Below are positions 36,712-44,175 of a stretch of DNA of 64,000 bases, piece by piece. The first letter of the stretch is position 1; every line of letters begins with the position of its first letter. Source of the stretch: PALG01 sp964495885 (GTDB lineage: Bacteria; Bacteroidota; Bacteroidia; Flavobacteriales; Flavobacteriaceae); the NCBI GenBank assembly GCA_964495885.1, contig CAZBWO010000004.1, positions 148,728-212,727 on the forward strand, written 5' to 3'. The notes beneath the pieces are model-generated. The model searched no databases. It was not told the DNA's origin and saw only the letters and a list, made by a program, of their open reading frames with translations. Position numbers and translations under genes: made by a program.

Positions 36712-38136
36712 ATGAAAAAGTCAGTCTTTAAACTTATCATGCTGGTAGTGATTTTCCACTCATCAGCAGTATTAGCCCAAGTCGAGGAAAATTATTCTGA
36801 AGCACAGATCATTGGGGATCTGATCGTAGCGATCAATGCTGAAGATTCAGCAGCTTTGGATGAATTCATTCTGAAATATGTGAAAAACGAAGACGGAGCG
36901 GCTTTTACGAAGAGTCGAATGGAACGTTTTATGGCAATCACAGGAGGAGTAGATTACAAAGGGATCTACAAAGCCGAAAATCCTGTCGATAATGAAACTA
37001 TTTTGAAGGTAATAGGTGAAAATTACAACCTGCCCCGTACTCTTTTCCTCGTTTACGAAAGTAGTTTGAAGCAATCCCTTCGCGAAGTGGATTTCGGATT
37101 GTACCGAAAGGTCGATCAGCCGATCAGCGAAGAGTCCATGTTACAGGAGGTAAGAGTGCTTATAGAAAATCTCTCAGAAAAGGATCTGTTTTCGGGAGCC
37201 GTCTTAATCGCTAAAAAGGATCGAATCCTTTTCACTCAAGCAGTGGGAGAGGCGTCTAAAAGATTTCACATCAAAAATCGAATCGATACCAAATTCAACC
37301 TTGGTTCAATGAATAAGATGTTCACCTCACTTTCCATAATGAAAATGGTGGAAAAAGGACAATTGGACCTGGATGAAACCATAGATTCTTATCTCGATGA
37401 AAGCTGGCTCCCAATGTCGATTACCAAACAAGTCACCATTCGGCACCTGTTAACACATTCCAGTGGCTTGGGTAGTTATTTTAATCCAACGTTCTTCGGA
37501 AGTTCGAGGGATAAATTTATTAACCTAGAAGACTATAAACCGTTGATATCAAATGAAACACTTGCCTTCGTGCCGGGAGAGCGGTTCCAGTACAGTAATA
37601 CGGGGATGTTCCTGCTTGGAGTGATCCTCGAAAAGGTTAGTGGTAAAGATTATTACAGTTTTGTTCGTGAAGAGATTTTTGAGCCTTTGGGCATGGAGAA
37701 CACAGACTCATACCGTATGGATCATCCCGTTGAAAACCTGGCTATAGGGTATTCGAAAGCCGACAATGAACTTGGATACGAGAACAATATCCTGAAACAC
37801 GTGCTTAGGGGTGGCCCGGCAGGAGGCGGATTCTCGACGGTTGAAGACCTTCACAACTATGCCTTGGCCCTTACGAACGAGAAAATTGTAGGCAAACCAC
37901 TACTCGAAATGATGTGGAAGGATTACTACAACACAAATAACTACGGTTATGGGTTTAAGGTTGAGGATTATGACAATGAAAAAGTGGTAGGTCATTCGGG
38001 TGGTTTCTACGGAATAAGTGCCGATCTGTCCATATTTACCCGAAGTGGCTATATCACGGTAGTACTTTCGAACTATGAAGGCGGTGAGCAGGTGGCTCAT
38101 AAACTCACACATATGCTCTTAAGTGTAGCTGATTAA
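36712..38136 (+). CDS. class C beta-lactamase-like serine hydrolase
   Basis: 474 residues with a signal peptide (ending AVLAQ). An N-terminal domain of about 130 residues resembles DUF-type nuclear-transport-factor folds; the serine hydrolase domain follows. Active site: SxxK as S199-M-N-K202, YxN as Y294-S-N296, and HSGG near the C-terminus (GHSGGFYG). Likely a periplasmic esterase or DD-peptidase-type enzyme. Starts 20 bp after the previous gene and probably ends operon 1; its link to the redox proteins is unclear. The next 150 bp hold the second copy of the shared element. Confidence 0.88.
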   Translation: MKKSVFKLIMLVVIFHSSAVLAQVEENYSEAQIIGDLIVAINAEDSAALDEFILKYVKNEDGAAFTKSRMERFMAITGGVDYKGIYKAENPVDNETILKVIGENYNLPRTLFLVYESSLKQSLREVDFGLYRKVDQPISEESMLQEVRVLIENLSEKDLFSGAVLIAKKDRILFTQAVGEASKRFHIKNRIDTKFNLGSMNKMFTSLSIMKMVEKGQLDLDETIDSYLDESWLPMSITKQVTIRHLLTHSSGLGSYFNPTFFGSSRDKFINLEDYKPLISNETLAFVPGERFQYSNTGMFLLGVILEKVSGKDYYSFVREEIFEPLGMENTDSYRMDHPVENLAIGYSKADNELGYENNILKHVLRGGPAGGGFSTVEDLHNYALALTNEKIVGKPLLEMMWKDYYNTNNYGYGFKVEDYDNEKVVGHSGGFYGISADLSIFTRSGYITVVLSNYEGGEQVAHKLTHMLLSVAD

Positions 38137-38190
38137 CCTCAGAAATTAACGATCTGCAGGTTTTGATTCACGCTATAATAAACCCGAACT

Positions 38191-38238
38191 CTTTTCCCTG
38201 TTTTCAATGCGTTTGAAAACACGAATTCAAACGACTGG
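38191..38238 (+). promoter_or_regulatory. shared 48-bp element, copy 2 (second island operon)
   Basis: Second copy of the element at 29326-29373, same length with the same order of blocks. Half sites: TTTTCAA-N5-TTGAAAA overlapping GTTTGAA-N8-TTCAAAC. It lies about 50-97 bp upstream of the DinB-like gene, the same distance as copy 1 from its operon, which supports a shared activator. Confidence 0.65.
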
Positions 38239-38287
38239 TGGTCTTTTTTGCTTTTCGTTTGTAGTGTCAAATTAAAATCTAACAATT

Positions 38288-38800
38288 ATGATCCTAACAG
38301 CAGTACAAGTTCATCTGGAAAAAGTAAAAACTTTATGTGCCGACCTTTCGGATGAGCAATTCGCATCAAAATTGAAGGTGCTCAATGGTTCATCCGTAGG
38401 CGCACACGTTCGGCACATTATTGAATTCTACAACTGTCTGCTTGAGTTTGACTATCGGAGAACGGTTAGCTATGACAATAGAAAGCGGGACAAATCATTG
38501 GAAAACAGTAAGCACAAAAGTATCAACAACATAGAAAAGATCCTTAATGCAATAGATGGTGTTGTAGATTTCGAACTCAGGGTTTTATCCGACTATTCCA
38601 TTTTCGGAGAAAACGAATCCATATCATTGGCTTCCACCTTCTATCGGGAACTTGCGTTCAATATCGAACATACCATTCATCACCTGGCGTTGATAAAGAT
38701 CGGGGTACAGGCAATGGACACTACAATTCCACTGGATGAGAACTTCGGGTATGCCCCATCCACTATCCGAAATAATTACCAGAAGCTATGTGTACAGTAA
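38288..38800 (+). CDS. DinB/YfiT-like metal-binding protein
   Basis: 170 residues, four-helix-bundle DinB fold. Metal ligands are H40 and/or H43 in GAHVRHIIEF and the pair in NIEHTIHHLALIK. Many DinB-like proteins are thiol-dependent transferases or bind divalent metals, and the reaction cannot be told from sequence. First gene of operon 2; overlaps the NRDE gene by 13 bp. Confidence 0.8.
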   Translation: MILTAVQVHLEKVKTLCADLSDEQFASKLKVLNGSSVGAHVRHIIEFYNCLLEFDYRRTVSYDNRKRDKSLENSKHKSINNIEKILNAIDGVVDFELRVLSDYSIFGENESISLASTFYRELAFNIEHTIHHLALIKIGVQAMDTTIPLDENFGYAPSTIRNNYQKLCVQ

Positions 38801-39486
38801 GCTATATCCCGAAGGAGAATGGTTTCATTCTTACCTCGAACCGGGATGAAAGTCCGCTTAGGGTTACTCGTCTCCCAATGGAAGAGGTTCTAGCGAATGG
38901 TACTAAGATCATATTCCCTCAGGATGCCAGTAAGGGTGGAAGTTGGATTGCTATGGATGAATACGGGCGTGCTGCTTGTTTACTCAACGGAGCCTTTCAG
39001 AATCACAAGAAGCAGGATAAATACCGGGCGAGTCGAGGTAAGATCGTGATCGCAGCTTTTGAGGCTGAAAGTTTTGAAAGTTTCCTTTCTGATCTCAGCC
39101 TTGAAAATATTGAACCGTTCACTCTGTTGCTCGTTAGTTCGGGGAAACTACAAACCTTGGTATGGGACGGAGACCGAAAACATATGAGCGACCTAGCCAC
39201 GGATACTCCGCATCTGTGGTCCTCCTCCACTTTGTACAGCCGGGAACAGCATACTGCAAAACTCGAATTCTTTGTCAATTCACTTGGCATGAACAAGACT
39301 ACAGAATCCGGTATCTTAAAAATACACGGCAGCGAAAAAGACACACCATTTATCCTTCGGGAGGATAATATCAGTACGGTTAGTATTACTCAGCTGTCAT
39401 TCAATGGAAAACAACGAAAAATTACATACATACTTAAAAAGAAGCGCAATGAAGAATTTATTTCTATTCCTATTCATCTTAGCTAG
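38788..39486 (+). CDS. NRDE/TANGO2-family protein
   Basis: 232 residues. The NRDE signature is present early in the protein: MCTVSYIPKENGFILTSNRDES. Cys2 follows the initiator Met as in Ntn-hydrolase-like TANGO2 proteins, and LNGAFQNH and IVIAAFEAESFESFLS also fit. The bacterial and human members are linked to lipid or heme handling, but no reaction is settled. The C-terminus overlaps the downstream YHS gene by about 38 bp in another frame. Confidence 0.85.
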   Translation: MCTVSYIPKENGFILTSNRDESPLRVTRLPMEEVLANGTKIIFPQDASKGGSWIAMDEYGRAACLLNGAFQNHKKQDKYRASRGKIVIAAFEAESFESFLSDLSLENIEPFTLLLVSSGKLQTLVWDGDRKHMSDLATDTPHLWSSSTLYSREQHTAKLEFFVNSLGMNKTTESGILKIHGSEKDTPFILREDNISTVSITQLSFNGKQRKITYILKKKRNEEFISIPIHLS

Positions 39487-39922
39487 TTTCGGCTTTGCCC
39501 GGGCACAAGCAACAATCGATGTCAAACAATACACAAATCACGAAAACGGCCTGGCGCTGGAAGGGTTTGATGCTGTAAGTTATTTCTCGGGAAACCCTGT
39601 GGAAGGAAAATCAACTTTTTCGTTCACCCACCTGGGAATTAGGTACCAATTCAGCAATAAAAAAAACCTGGACACCTTTAAAATTGATCCTGAAAAGTAC
39701 ATCCCGGTCTACGGTGGCTGGTGTGCATACGCCATGGCAGATAGCGGCACGTTGGTGAGCGTGGACCCGAAAACGTATAAGATCGTTAACGGTAAACTCT
39801 ATTTGTTCTACAATCAGTATTTCAACAATACTTTAAAAAAATGGAACCGGAAGGAGTCCGAATACCTCAAGTCGGCCCAACTCAACTGGAAGAAATATAT
39901 AAAATCCATACGTCATGAATAG
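39449..39922 (+). CDS. exported YHS-domain protein
   Basis: 157 residues from ATG 39449. The longer frame from 39404 lies inside the NRDE gene, and the later ATG gives a signal peptide (MKNLFLFLFILASFGFARAQ). YHS-type core: ALEGFDAVSYFSGNPVEGKS and VYGGWCAYAMADSGTLV. YHS domains often bind metal ions. It is a paralogue of the protein at 50688-51134 (shared GYDVVSYF / YGG-CAYAMA / KLYLFY / NTLKKW). Lies in operon 2 with an 8-base overlap to the DoxX-like gene. Confidence 0.87.
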   Translation: MKNLFLFLFILASFGFARAQATIDVKQYTNHENGLALEGFDAVSYFSGNPVEGKSTFSFTHLGIRYQFSNKKNLDTFKIDPEKYIPVYGGWCAYAMADSGTLVSVDPKTYKIVNGKLYLFYNQYFNNTLKKWNRKESEYLKSAQLNWKKYIKSIRHE

Positions 39923-40313
39923 AAAAGCGAGTTATTATATGGAGAGATCTGCGGCCATCATTGCCGCGATCATATTATTGCAAACCTTGTTCTTTAAGTT
40001 CACCGCTCACCCCGATAGTGTTTACATATTCACAACTATCGGAGGGGAGCCATATACGAGGATAGCATCAGGAATTGTGGAATTGATCATAAGTTTTCTG
40101 CTATTGTTCTCAAGAACGTCGATATACGGTGCATTACTTGGTGCGCTAATCATGCTAGGAGCCATGGGTTCGCACATTTTTTTACTCGGAATTGAAGTGA
40201 ATGGCGACAATGGAACACTGTTCATTCTAGCCGTAGCTGCATTCTTGTGCTGTTGCTATATTATTTATCTGAAATCGAACCAACTCAGCAAACACTTTAA
40301 AAGCCAGAGATGA
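39915..40313 (+). CDS. DoxX-like four-helix membrane protein
   Basis: 132 residues, four membrane helices (SAAIIAAIILLQTLFFKF, RIASGIVELIISFLLLF, IYGALLGALIMLGAMGSHIF, GTLFILAVAAFLCCCYII). The layout fits DoxX/DoxD-like small membrane proteins, often linked to quinone or thiosulfate redox in other bacteria. Overlaps both neighbours (8 and 4 bp). Part of operon 2; family is moderately supported. Confidence 0.75.
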   Translation: MNRKASYYMERSAAIIAAIILLQTLFFKFTAHPDSVYIFTTIGGEPYTRIASGIVELIISFLLLFSRTSIYGALLGALIMLGAMGSHIFLLGIEVNGDNGTLFILAVAAFLCCCYIIYLKSNQLSKHFKSQR

Positions 40314-41350
40314 AACGGTTGTTGTCCAAAAGATGGTACATTAAGTTAAGCAATTGGGAATACTGGCCTATGTGGATATATTATATTCCCGTGTGGATTC
40401 AGCATTTTTGGTTATCCTTGAAGGTAGGTAATTTGTTCTTTTTCTTAAGAACCAATCCTGCGATAGATGGTTTTATCCTGAGTGATTCCAAATACATGAC
40501 CCTTCAACTTGTCCCTGATGAATACAAGCCGAAAACTATTTATGTGAGTAAGGGTAGTCTGCCTGGAAAGATCATGGCTGAAATATCGAAAAACGGGATC
40601 CAATTTCCGATCATCCTTAAACCGGACATAGGTTACCGAGGGATCGATGTAAAAAAAGTAGATAACGAACAAGAACTCTCGGAATCTCTCAAGAAATTAA
40701 AAGTGAACCATATCATACAGGAGTTTGTGGATGATGAATTAGAGATCGGATTATTTTACTACAGGTTACCTGACAGTAACAAAGGAGTGATTCCTTCCCT
40801 TACCATAAAAAAATTCCTAAGCGTTGCTGGTGACGGCAGTAGTACCCTGGGACAATTGATCGAAGCAAACCCGAGAGCGGTTCTGCACCAGGAGAAGTTG
40901 AGGAAAAGATTCAAGTCCAGATGGAATCATATTCTTCCGGCAAATAAAATCATGATCCTTGACCGAATCGGAAATCATAATAAAGGAACTGAGTTCAGGA
41001 ATGGTAATCATCTTATTGATGAAGAACTCATATCCATTTTTGATGACCTCAGCCACAAAATGGAAGGATTCTATTTCGGGCGTTTCGACATTAAAACTCC
41101 TTCCCTGGAGGTACTTAAAAAAGATCGAAATTATAAGATATTGGAAGTGAATGGGATTGGTGGAGAACCAACCCATATCTACGATCCTGATACTTCATTT
41201 TTTAGAGTTTGGAAGGACCTTTGCGCCATCTGGCGAGTTGCAGCAAAGATCTCGAAGATCAACATTCGAAATGGTGAAGCAAAGCCCACATTCAGGGAGG
41301 CACACTCTAAATGGCATTCATATAACCAATACAAAACTATGCTACATTGA
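40310..41350 (+). CDS. ATP-grasp family protein (D-Ala ligase-like)
   Basis: 346 residues. ATP-grasp features: PIILKPDIGYRGIDVKKV (phosphate-loop region), IIQEFVDDELEIGLFYYR, and GRFDIKTPSLEV, EVNGIGGEPTHIYDPD at the Mg-binding end. The N-terminal 60 residues (WYIKLSNWEYWPMWIYYIP) are hydrophobic and unusual, hinting at membrane association. It should join a carboxylate to an amine or thiol; the substrate is unknown. Last gene of operon 2 and of the island, followed by the minus-strand terminator of the right repeat. Confidence 0.8.
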   Translation: MKRLLSKRWYIKLSNWEYWPMWIYYIPVWIQHFWLSLKVGNLFFFLRTNPAIDGFILSDSKYMTLQLVPDEYKPKTIYVSKGSLPGKIMAEISKNGIQFPIILKPDIGYRGIDVKKVDNEQELSESLKKLKVNHIIQEFVDDELEIGLFYYRLPDSNKGVIPSLTIKKFLSVAGDGSSTLGQLIEANPRAVLHQEKLRKRFKSRWNHILPANKIMILDRIGNHNKGTEFRNGNHLIDEELISIFDDLSHKMEGFYFGRFDIKTPSLEVLKKDRNYKILEVNGIGGEPTHIYDPDTSFFRVWKDLCAIWRVAAKISKINIRNGEAKPTFREAHSKWHSYNQYKTMLH

Positions 41351-41368
41351 TTGTCCAGATTTTTTCCA

Positions 41369-41397
41369 TAAAAAAATCCCATTACAAATGATGGGAT
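41369..41397 (-). terminator. intrinsic terminator (minus strand), right edge of island
   Basis: TCCCAT (41377-41382) pairs with ATGGGA (41391-41396) with a minus-strand T-run of seven. It closes transcripts coming from the tRNA side and lies just after the ATP-grasp stop on the plus strand. Confidence 0.7.
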
Positions 41398-41412
41398 CCT
41401 GAGGTTGCTCCT

Positions 41413-41579
41413 CCTGCTGGGCTCGAACCGGACCGAACGTCTTCTTCAGAAGTTGAAAGGTCCAGTGGACCTTTCAAAGTGAGGGGCCAGTCGTTGCGCT
41501 GGCGTGTCGCTGAGTTTGAGTACAGCAATATTGTTAAATAAAAAAATCCGGTCTTACGACCGGATTTAATTTCTGCTCC
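41413..41579. repeat. right copy of 167-bp direct repeat carrying tRNA-Asn 3' end
   Basis: Gap-free match to 27814-27980 with 8 mismatches by eye. Starts with CCTGCTGGGCTCGAACC, a copy of the tRNA-Asn T-arm and acceptor side, and ends at the real tRNA. On the minus strand the frame LTLKGPLDLSTSEEDVRSGS is kept open as in the left copy. It contains a perfect 11-bp inverted repeat and the tRNA terminator. Confidence 0.9.
41539..41569 (-). terminator. tRNA-Asn terminator
   Basis: ATCCGGTC / GACCGGAT hairpin with a minus-strand T-run, a few bases downstream of the tRNA-Asn gene on its strand. Confidence 0.8.
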
Positions 41580-41649
41580 TCCTGCTGGGCTCGAACCAGC
41601 GACACCCTGATTAACAGTCAGGTGCTCTAACCAACTGAGCTAAGGAGGA
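41576..41649 (-). tRNA. tRNA-Asn (anticodon GTT)
   Basis: Cloverleaf read on the minus strand: acceptor TCCTCCT / AGGAGGA, D-arm GCTC-AGTTGGTTA-GAGC, anticodon arm CCTGA-CTGTTAA-TCAGG, T-arm GCTGG-TTCGAGC-CCAGC, discriminator G; no encoded CCA. Its 3' part is duplicated in the flanking repeats. Confidence 0.95.
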
Positions 41650-41718
41650 ATGCTCAATAGCATTTTTGCGGATGCAAATATAGCTTATTTTTTAAGCGGT
41701 GCAAAAAGTTTTTATTTT

Positions 41719-43065
41719 TTATTTAAAGAGCGCTCGATAGATGTCATTTCCATTGGCAAAAAGCACCAAGGCAATCAACAAAAAGAACCCAACCATCTGG
41801 GCATATTCCATAAACTTATCCCCTGGCTTTTTCCCAGTGACCATCTCCCATAACAGGAACATCACATGGCCTCCATCCAATGCGGGGATAGGCAATAAAT
41901 TCAATACCCCCAACATGATGGAAAGAAAGGCGGTAATGCTCCAAAACGCTTCCCAACTCCACGTATCTGGGAAGATGTCAAAAATAGCCTTAAAGCCTCC
42001 AACACCTTTGTAAGCCCCTGTACTAGGGTTAAATATTTTCTTCAATTGTCCCCAATAACCGCTCATCTGGTCTGCAAACTTTTGGGTACCTACCCCAAAA
42101 CTTTCAAAAAAACCGTATTCCTTTCGTACCATTTCCAAATACCCAAGGTCTTCCATTACTTTTATAGGAATGATATTGTAATAATAGATCCCAAGCTTTC
42201 CCTCTTCATCTACAACAACATCTCTTGATAAGGTCTCCCCATCCCGTATGATGGTCGCAGAAACGGTTTGTCCTTTCAAGGGCTCCAATTTATCTGAAAA
42301 CTGATCATAATAACGAATCTGTTCCCCATTTAAACTAAGAATCCTATCCCCCTTCTTTATGTCCTTGCTCTTGTTTAGGGATGAATCTGAAACTTGCGCT
42401 ACAATGAAGGGAATACGAAGTTCAAACAATGACAAATCACTGCCCGTACTTAACTTGCCTAAAAAGTCTTCCGGCAGGTCATACGAAATGGTCTCCCCAT
42501 TACGGTTTACAGTCACCTCTTCGGCCACAATAAGATTTTTCCGAAGATCAGAATACTTGTCATACGGCTTTCCATCTATGGAAACAATCTGGTCTCCCGT
42601 TTGAAAACCAATATCCTGTAAAATAGGGTTGTTCACCATATAGCCGTCTGTTAAACTATTGGTGGCCACATCGGTATCTCCATAATAAAAGGAAGCAAAT
42701 ATGTAAATCAACAGGGCAATAATAAAATTCATAATGACCCCTCCCAACATAATGATGAGACGCTGCCAAGCGGGCTTGCTTCTAAATTCCCAAGGTTTTG
42801 GCGGTTCGGCCATCTGCTCCTTATCCATGCTCTCATCAATCATCCCGGCGATTTTTACATAACCCCCCAAAGGAAGCCATCCAATCCCATATACGGTCTC
42901 CCCAATTTTCTTTTTGAAAAGGGCAAACTTAATATCAAAAAACAAAAAGAACTTTTCCACCTTCGTCTTAAAAAGACGTGCAGGTAAGAAATGCCCAAAC
43001 TCATGAAGGATAATGAGCAACGATAAGCTCAGTAGAAATTGGGATATTTTTATAATAAACTCCAT
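41719..43065 (-). CDS. rseP: RIP metalloprotease RseP
   Basis: 448 residues, site-2 protease of the inner membrane. Zinc motif HEFGH in LIILHEFGHFLPARLF at the N-terminus, the G-x-L-P-L-G-GYVK segment (GWLPLGGYVKIAGM), a PDZ region (QTGDQIVSIDGKPYDKYSDL), and the C-terminal PALDGGHVMFLLWE. Releases anti-sigma factors or remnant signal peptides. Stands alone on the minus strand just upstream of tRNA-Asn. Confidence 0.95.
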   Translation of the reverse strand: MEFIIKISQFLLSLSLLIILHEFGHFLPARLFKTKVEKFFLFFDIKFALFKKKIGETVYGIGWLPLGGYVKIAGMIDESMDKEQMAEPPKPWEFRSKPAWQRLIIMLGGVIMNFIIALLIYIFASFYYGDTDVATNSLTDGYMVNNPILQDIGFQTGDQIVSIDGKPYDKYSDLRKNLIVAEEVTVNRNGETISYDLPEDFLGKLSTGSDLSLFELRIPFIVAQVSDSSLNKSKDIKKGDRILSLNGEQIRYYDQFSDKLEPLKGQTVSATIIRDGETLSRDVVVDEEGKLGIYYYNIIPIKVMEDLGYLEMVRKEYGFFESFGVGTQKFADQMSGYWGQLKKIFNPSTGAYKGVGGFKAIFDIFPDTWSWEAFWSITAFLSIMLGVLNLLPIPALDGGHVMFLLWEMVTGKKPGDKFMEYAQMVGFFLLIALVLFANGNDIYRALFK

Positions 43066-43211
43066 ACGGTTTCAAAAATTGAACGACAAAAGTAAGGCAT
43101 TACGCCTTGTTAAAAAAATAAAAGCAACTTGAGCCATTAGTATTACAAAACTTTTAACGGTTACACTTTTTTTTGGATTCTTCGGAAACTACCTTTGTAA
43201 AAAAATAGCCC

Positions 43212-43877
43212 ATGCTTCGGTTTTTTTCCAAATACAAGTTTTTCGGCATCGTACTGCTAATACTTTCCATCATCATTATTTATGCTATCTATCAAGTACA
43301 AAAACCAAAAAAAACCCTTCGCATCTACCAACCAAATGACGTTACTGCCGAATTGGTAGACACCACCCTTCAGCATGTAAAAAAATACCACACTATTGCC
43401 AACTTCAGCCTAGTGAACCAAAATGGGGATACCATCACCCAAAAGGACTATGAAGGGAAGATCTATGTAGCCGACTTCTTCTTTACAACCTGCACGACCA
43501 TTTGCCCCATCATGACCAACCACATGGCCGAAATACAGGAAGAACTTAAAAATGATAAAGAGGTATTGCTGCTTTCCCATTCGGTTACCCCAGAAATTGA
43601 TACCGTCGCGCAACTCAAACGCTACGCCCTTAAAAAAGGGGTAGATGATAGTAAATGGAACCTGGTCACGGGCGATAAAAAACAAATCTATGACCTAGCC
43701 CGTAAATCCTATCTAGCCGCCAAGGATGTCCCTTATAACAAATACGATTTGGTCCATACAGAAAACTTTGTGCTAGTCGATAAGCAAAAGCGAATACGCG
43801 GTTTCTACGATGGCACCAACCCAGAATCCATAGAACAGCTCCTGGAAGACATTGAAATCCTTAAAAAAGAAGAATAG
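43212..43877 (+). CDS. SCO1/SenC-family protein
   Basis: 221 residues with one N-terminal membrane helix. Thioredoxin fold with the copper motif CTTIC (TTCTTICPIMTNHM) and the distal His in YDLVHTENFVLVD. SCO proteins deliver copper to cytochrome oxidase or act as thiol reductants in the periplasm. 67 bp before feoA. The start at MLRFFSK is the only good one. Convergent gene order to rseP is broken by a divergent promoter region at 43066-43211. Confidence 0.92.
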   Translation: MLRFFSKYKFFGIVLLILSIIIIYAIYQVQKPKKTLRIYQPNDVTAELVDTTLQHVKKYHTIANFSLVNQNGDTITQKDYEGKIYVADFFFTTCTTICPIMTNHMAEIQEELKNDKEVLLLSHSVTPEIDTVAQLKRYALKKGVDDSKWNLVTGDKKQIYDLARKSYLAAKDVPYNKYDLVHTENFVLVDKQKRIRGFYDGTNPESIEQLLEDIEILKKEE

Positions 43878-43944
43878 CGAGCAGTTCCCTATCTCCAAAA
43901 TTTTGCTACATTTGCATTGTTTAAAATGAATCTAAATAAAGACA

Positions 43945-44172
43945 ATGCCCACAATTGCCAGCCTTAAAAAAGGAGAACGCGCCGTAATCAAAGAATTTTC
44001 GGTAGAGTTGGTTCCTTTAAAATTATTGGAAATGGGCTGTCTTCCCGGTAACGAAGTACACCTTGTACAAACCGCCCCTTTTCAAGATCCGCTGTACCTC
44101 AACATCAATGGGAGCCACTTGGCCATCCGTAAGGAAGTGGCTGCCCGTATCGAAGTAGAATTGATTCCATAA
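43945..44172 (+). CDS. feoA: FeoA family protein
   Basis: 75 residues, SH3-like FeoA domain (MPTIASLKKGERAVIKEF, LLEMGCLPGNEVHLV). A cytoplasmic helper for FeoB in ferrous iron uptake. 3 bp before feoB, so a firm operon. A weak iron-box-like sequence (TTTAAAATGAATCTAAAT, 43920-43937) directly precedes it. Confidence 0.93.
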   Translation: MPTIASLKKGERAVIKEFSVELVPLKLLEMGCLPGNEVHLVQTAPFQDPLYLNINGSHLAIRKEVAARIEVELIP

Positions 44173-44175
44173 CCC

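Larger units (their letters stand above)
27814..41579. mobile_element. putative genomic island at tRNA-Asn
   Basis: About 13.6 kb bounded by the 167-bp direct repeats, with tRNA-Asn intact just outside the right end. All 13 genes inside run on the plus strand, and their codon choice (many ATC, CTG, GGA, GAT-C rich stretches) looks different from the AT-rich flank at 23-27.7 kb. No integrase, relaxase or phage gene is visible, so it is either a decayed integrative element or an island spread by recombination at the tRNA. Boundaries are seen; mobility is inferred. Confidence 0.6.

Noticed and set aside
28224..41350. Integrase or relaxase inside the island
   Set aside because: All frames inside are explained by the listed genes and none has a tyrosine recombinase, serine recombinase or relaxase motif.
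43920..43937. Iron box directly before feoA
   Set aside because: Only about 10 of 19 positions match the IdeR box; too weak to list as a site.
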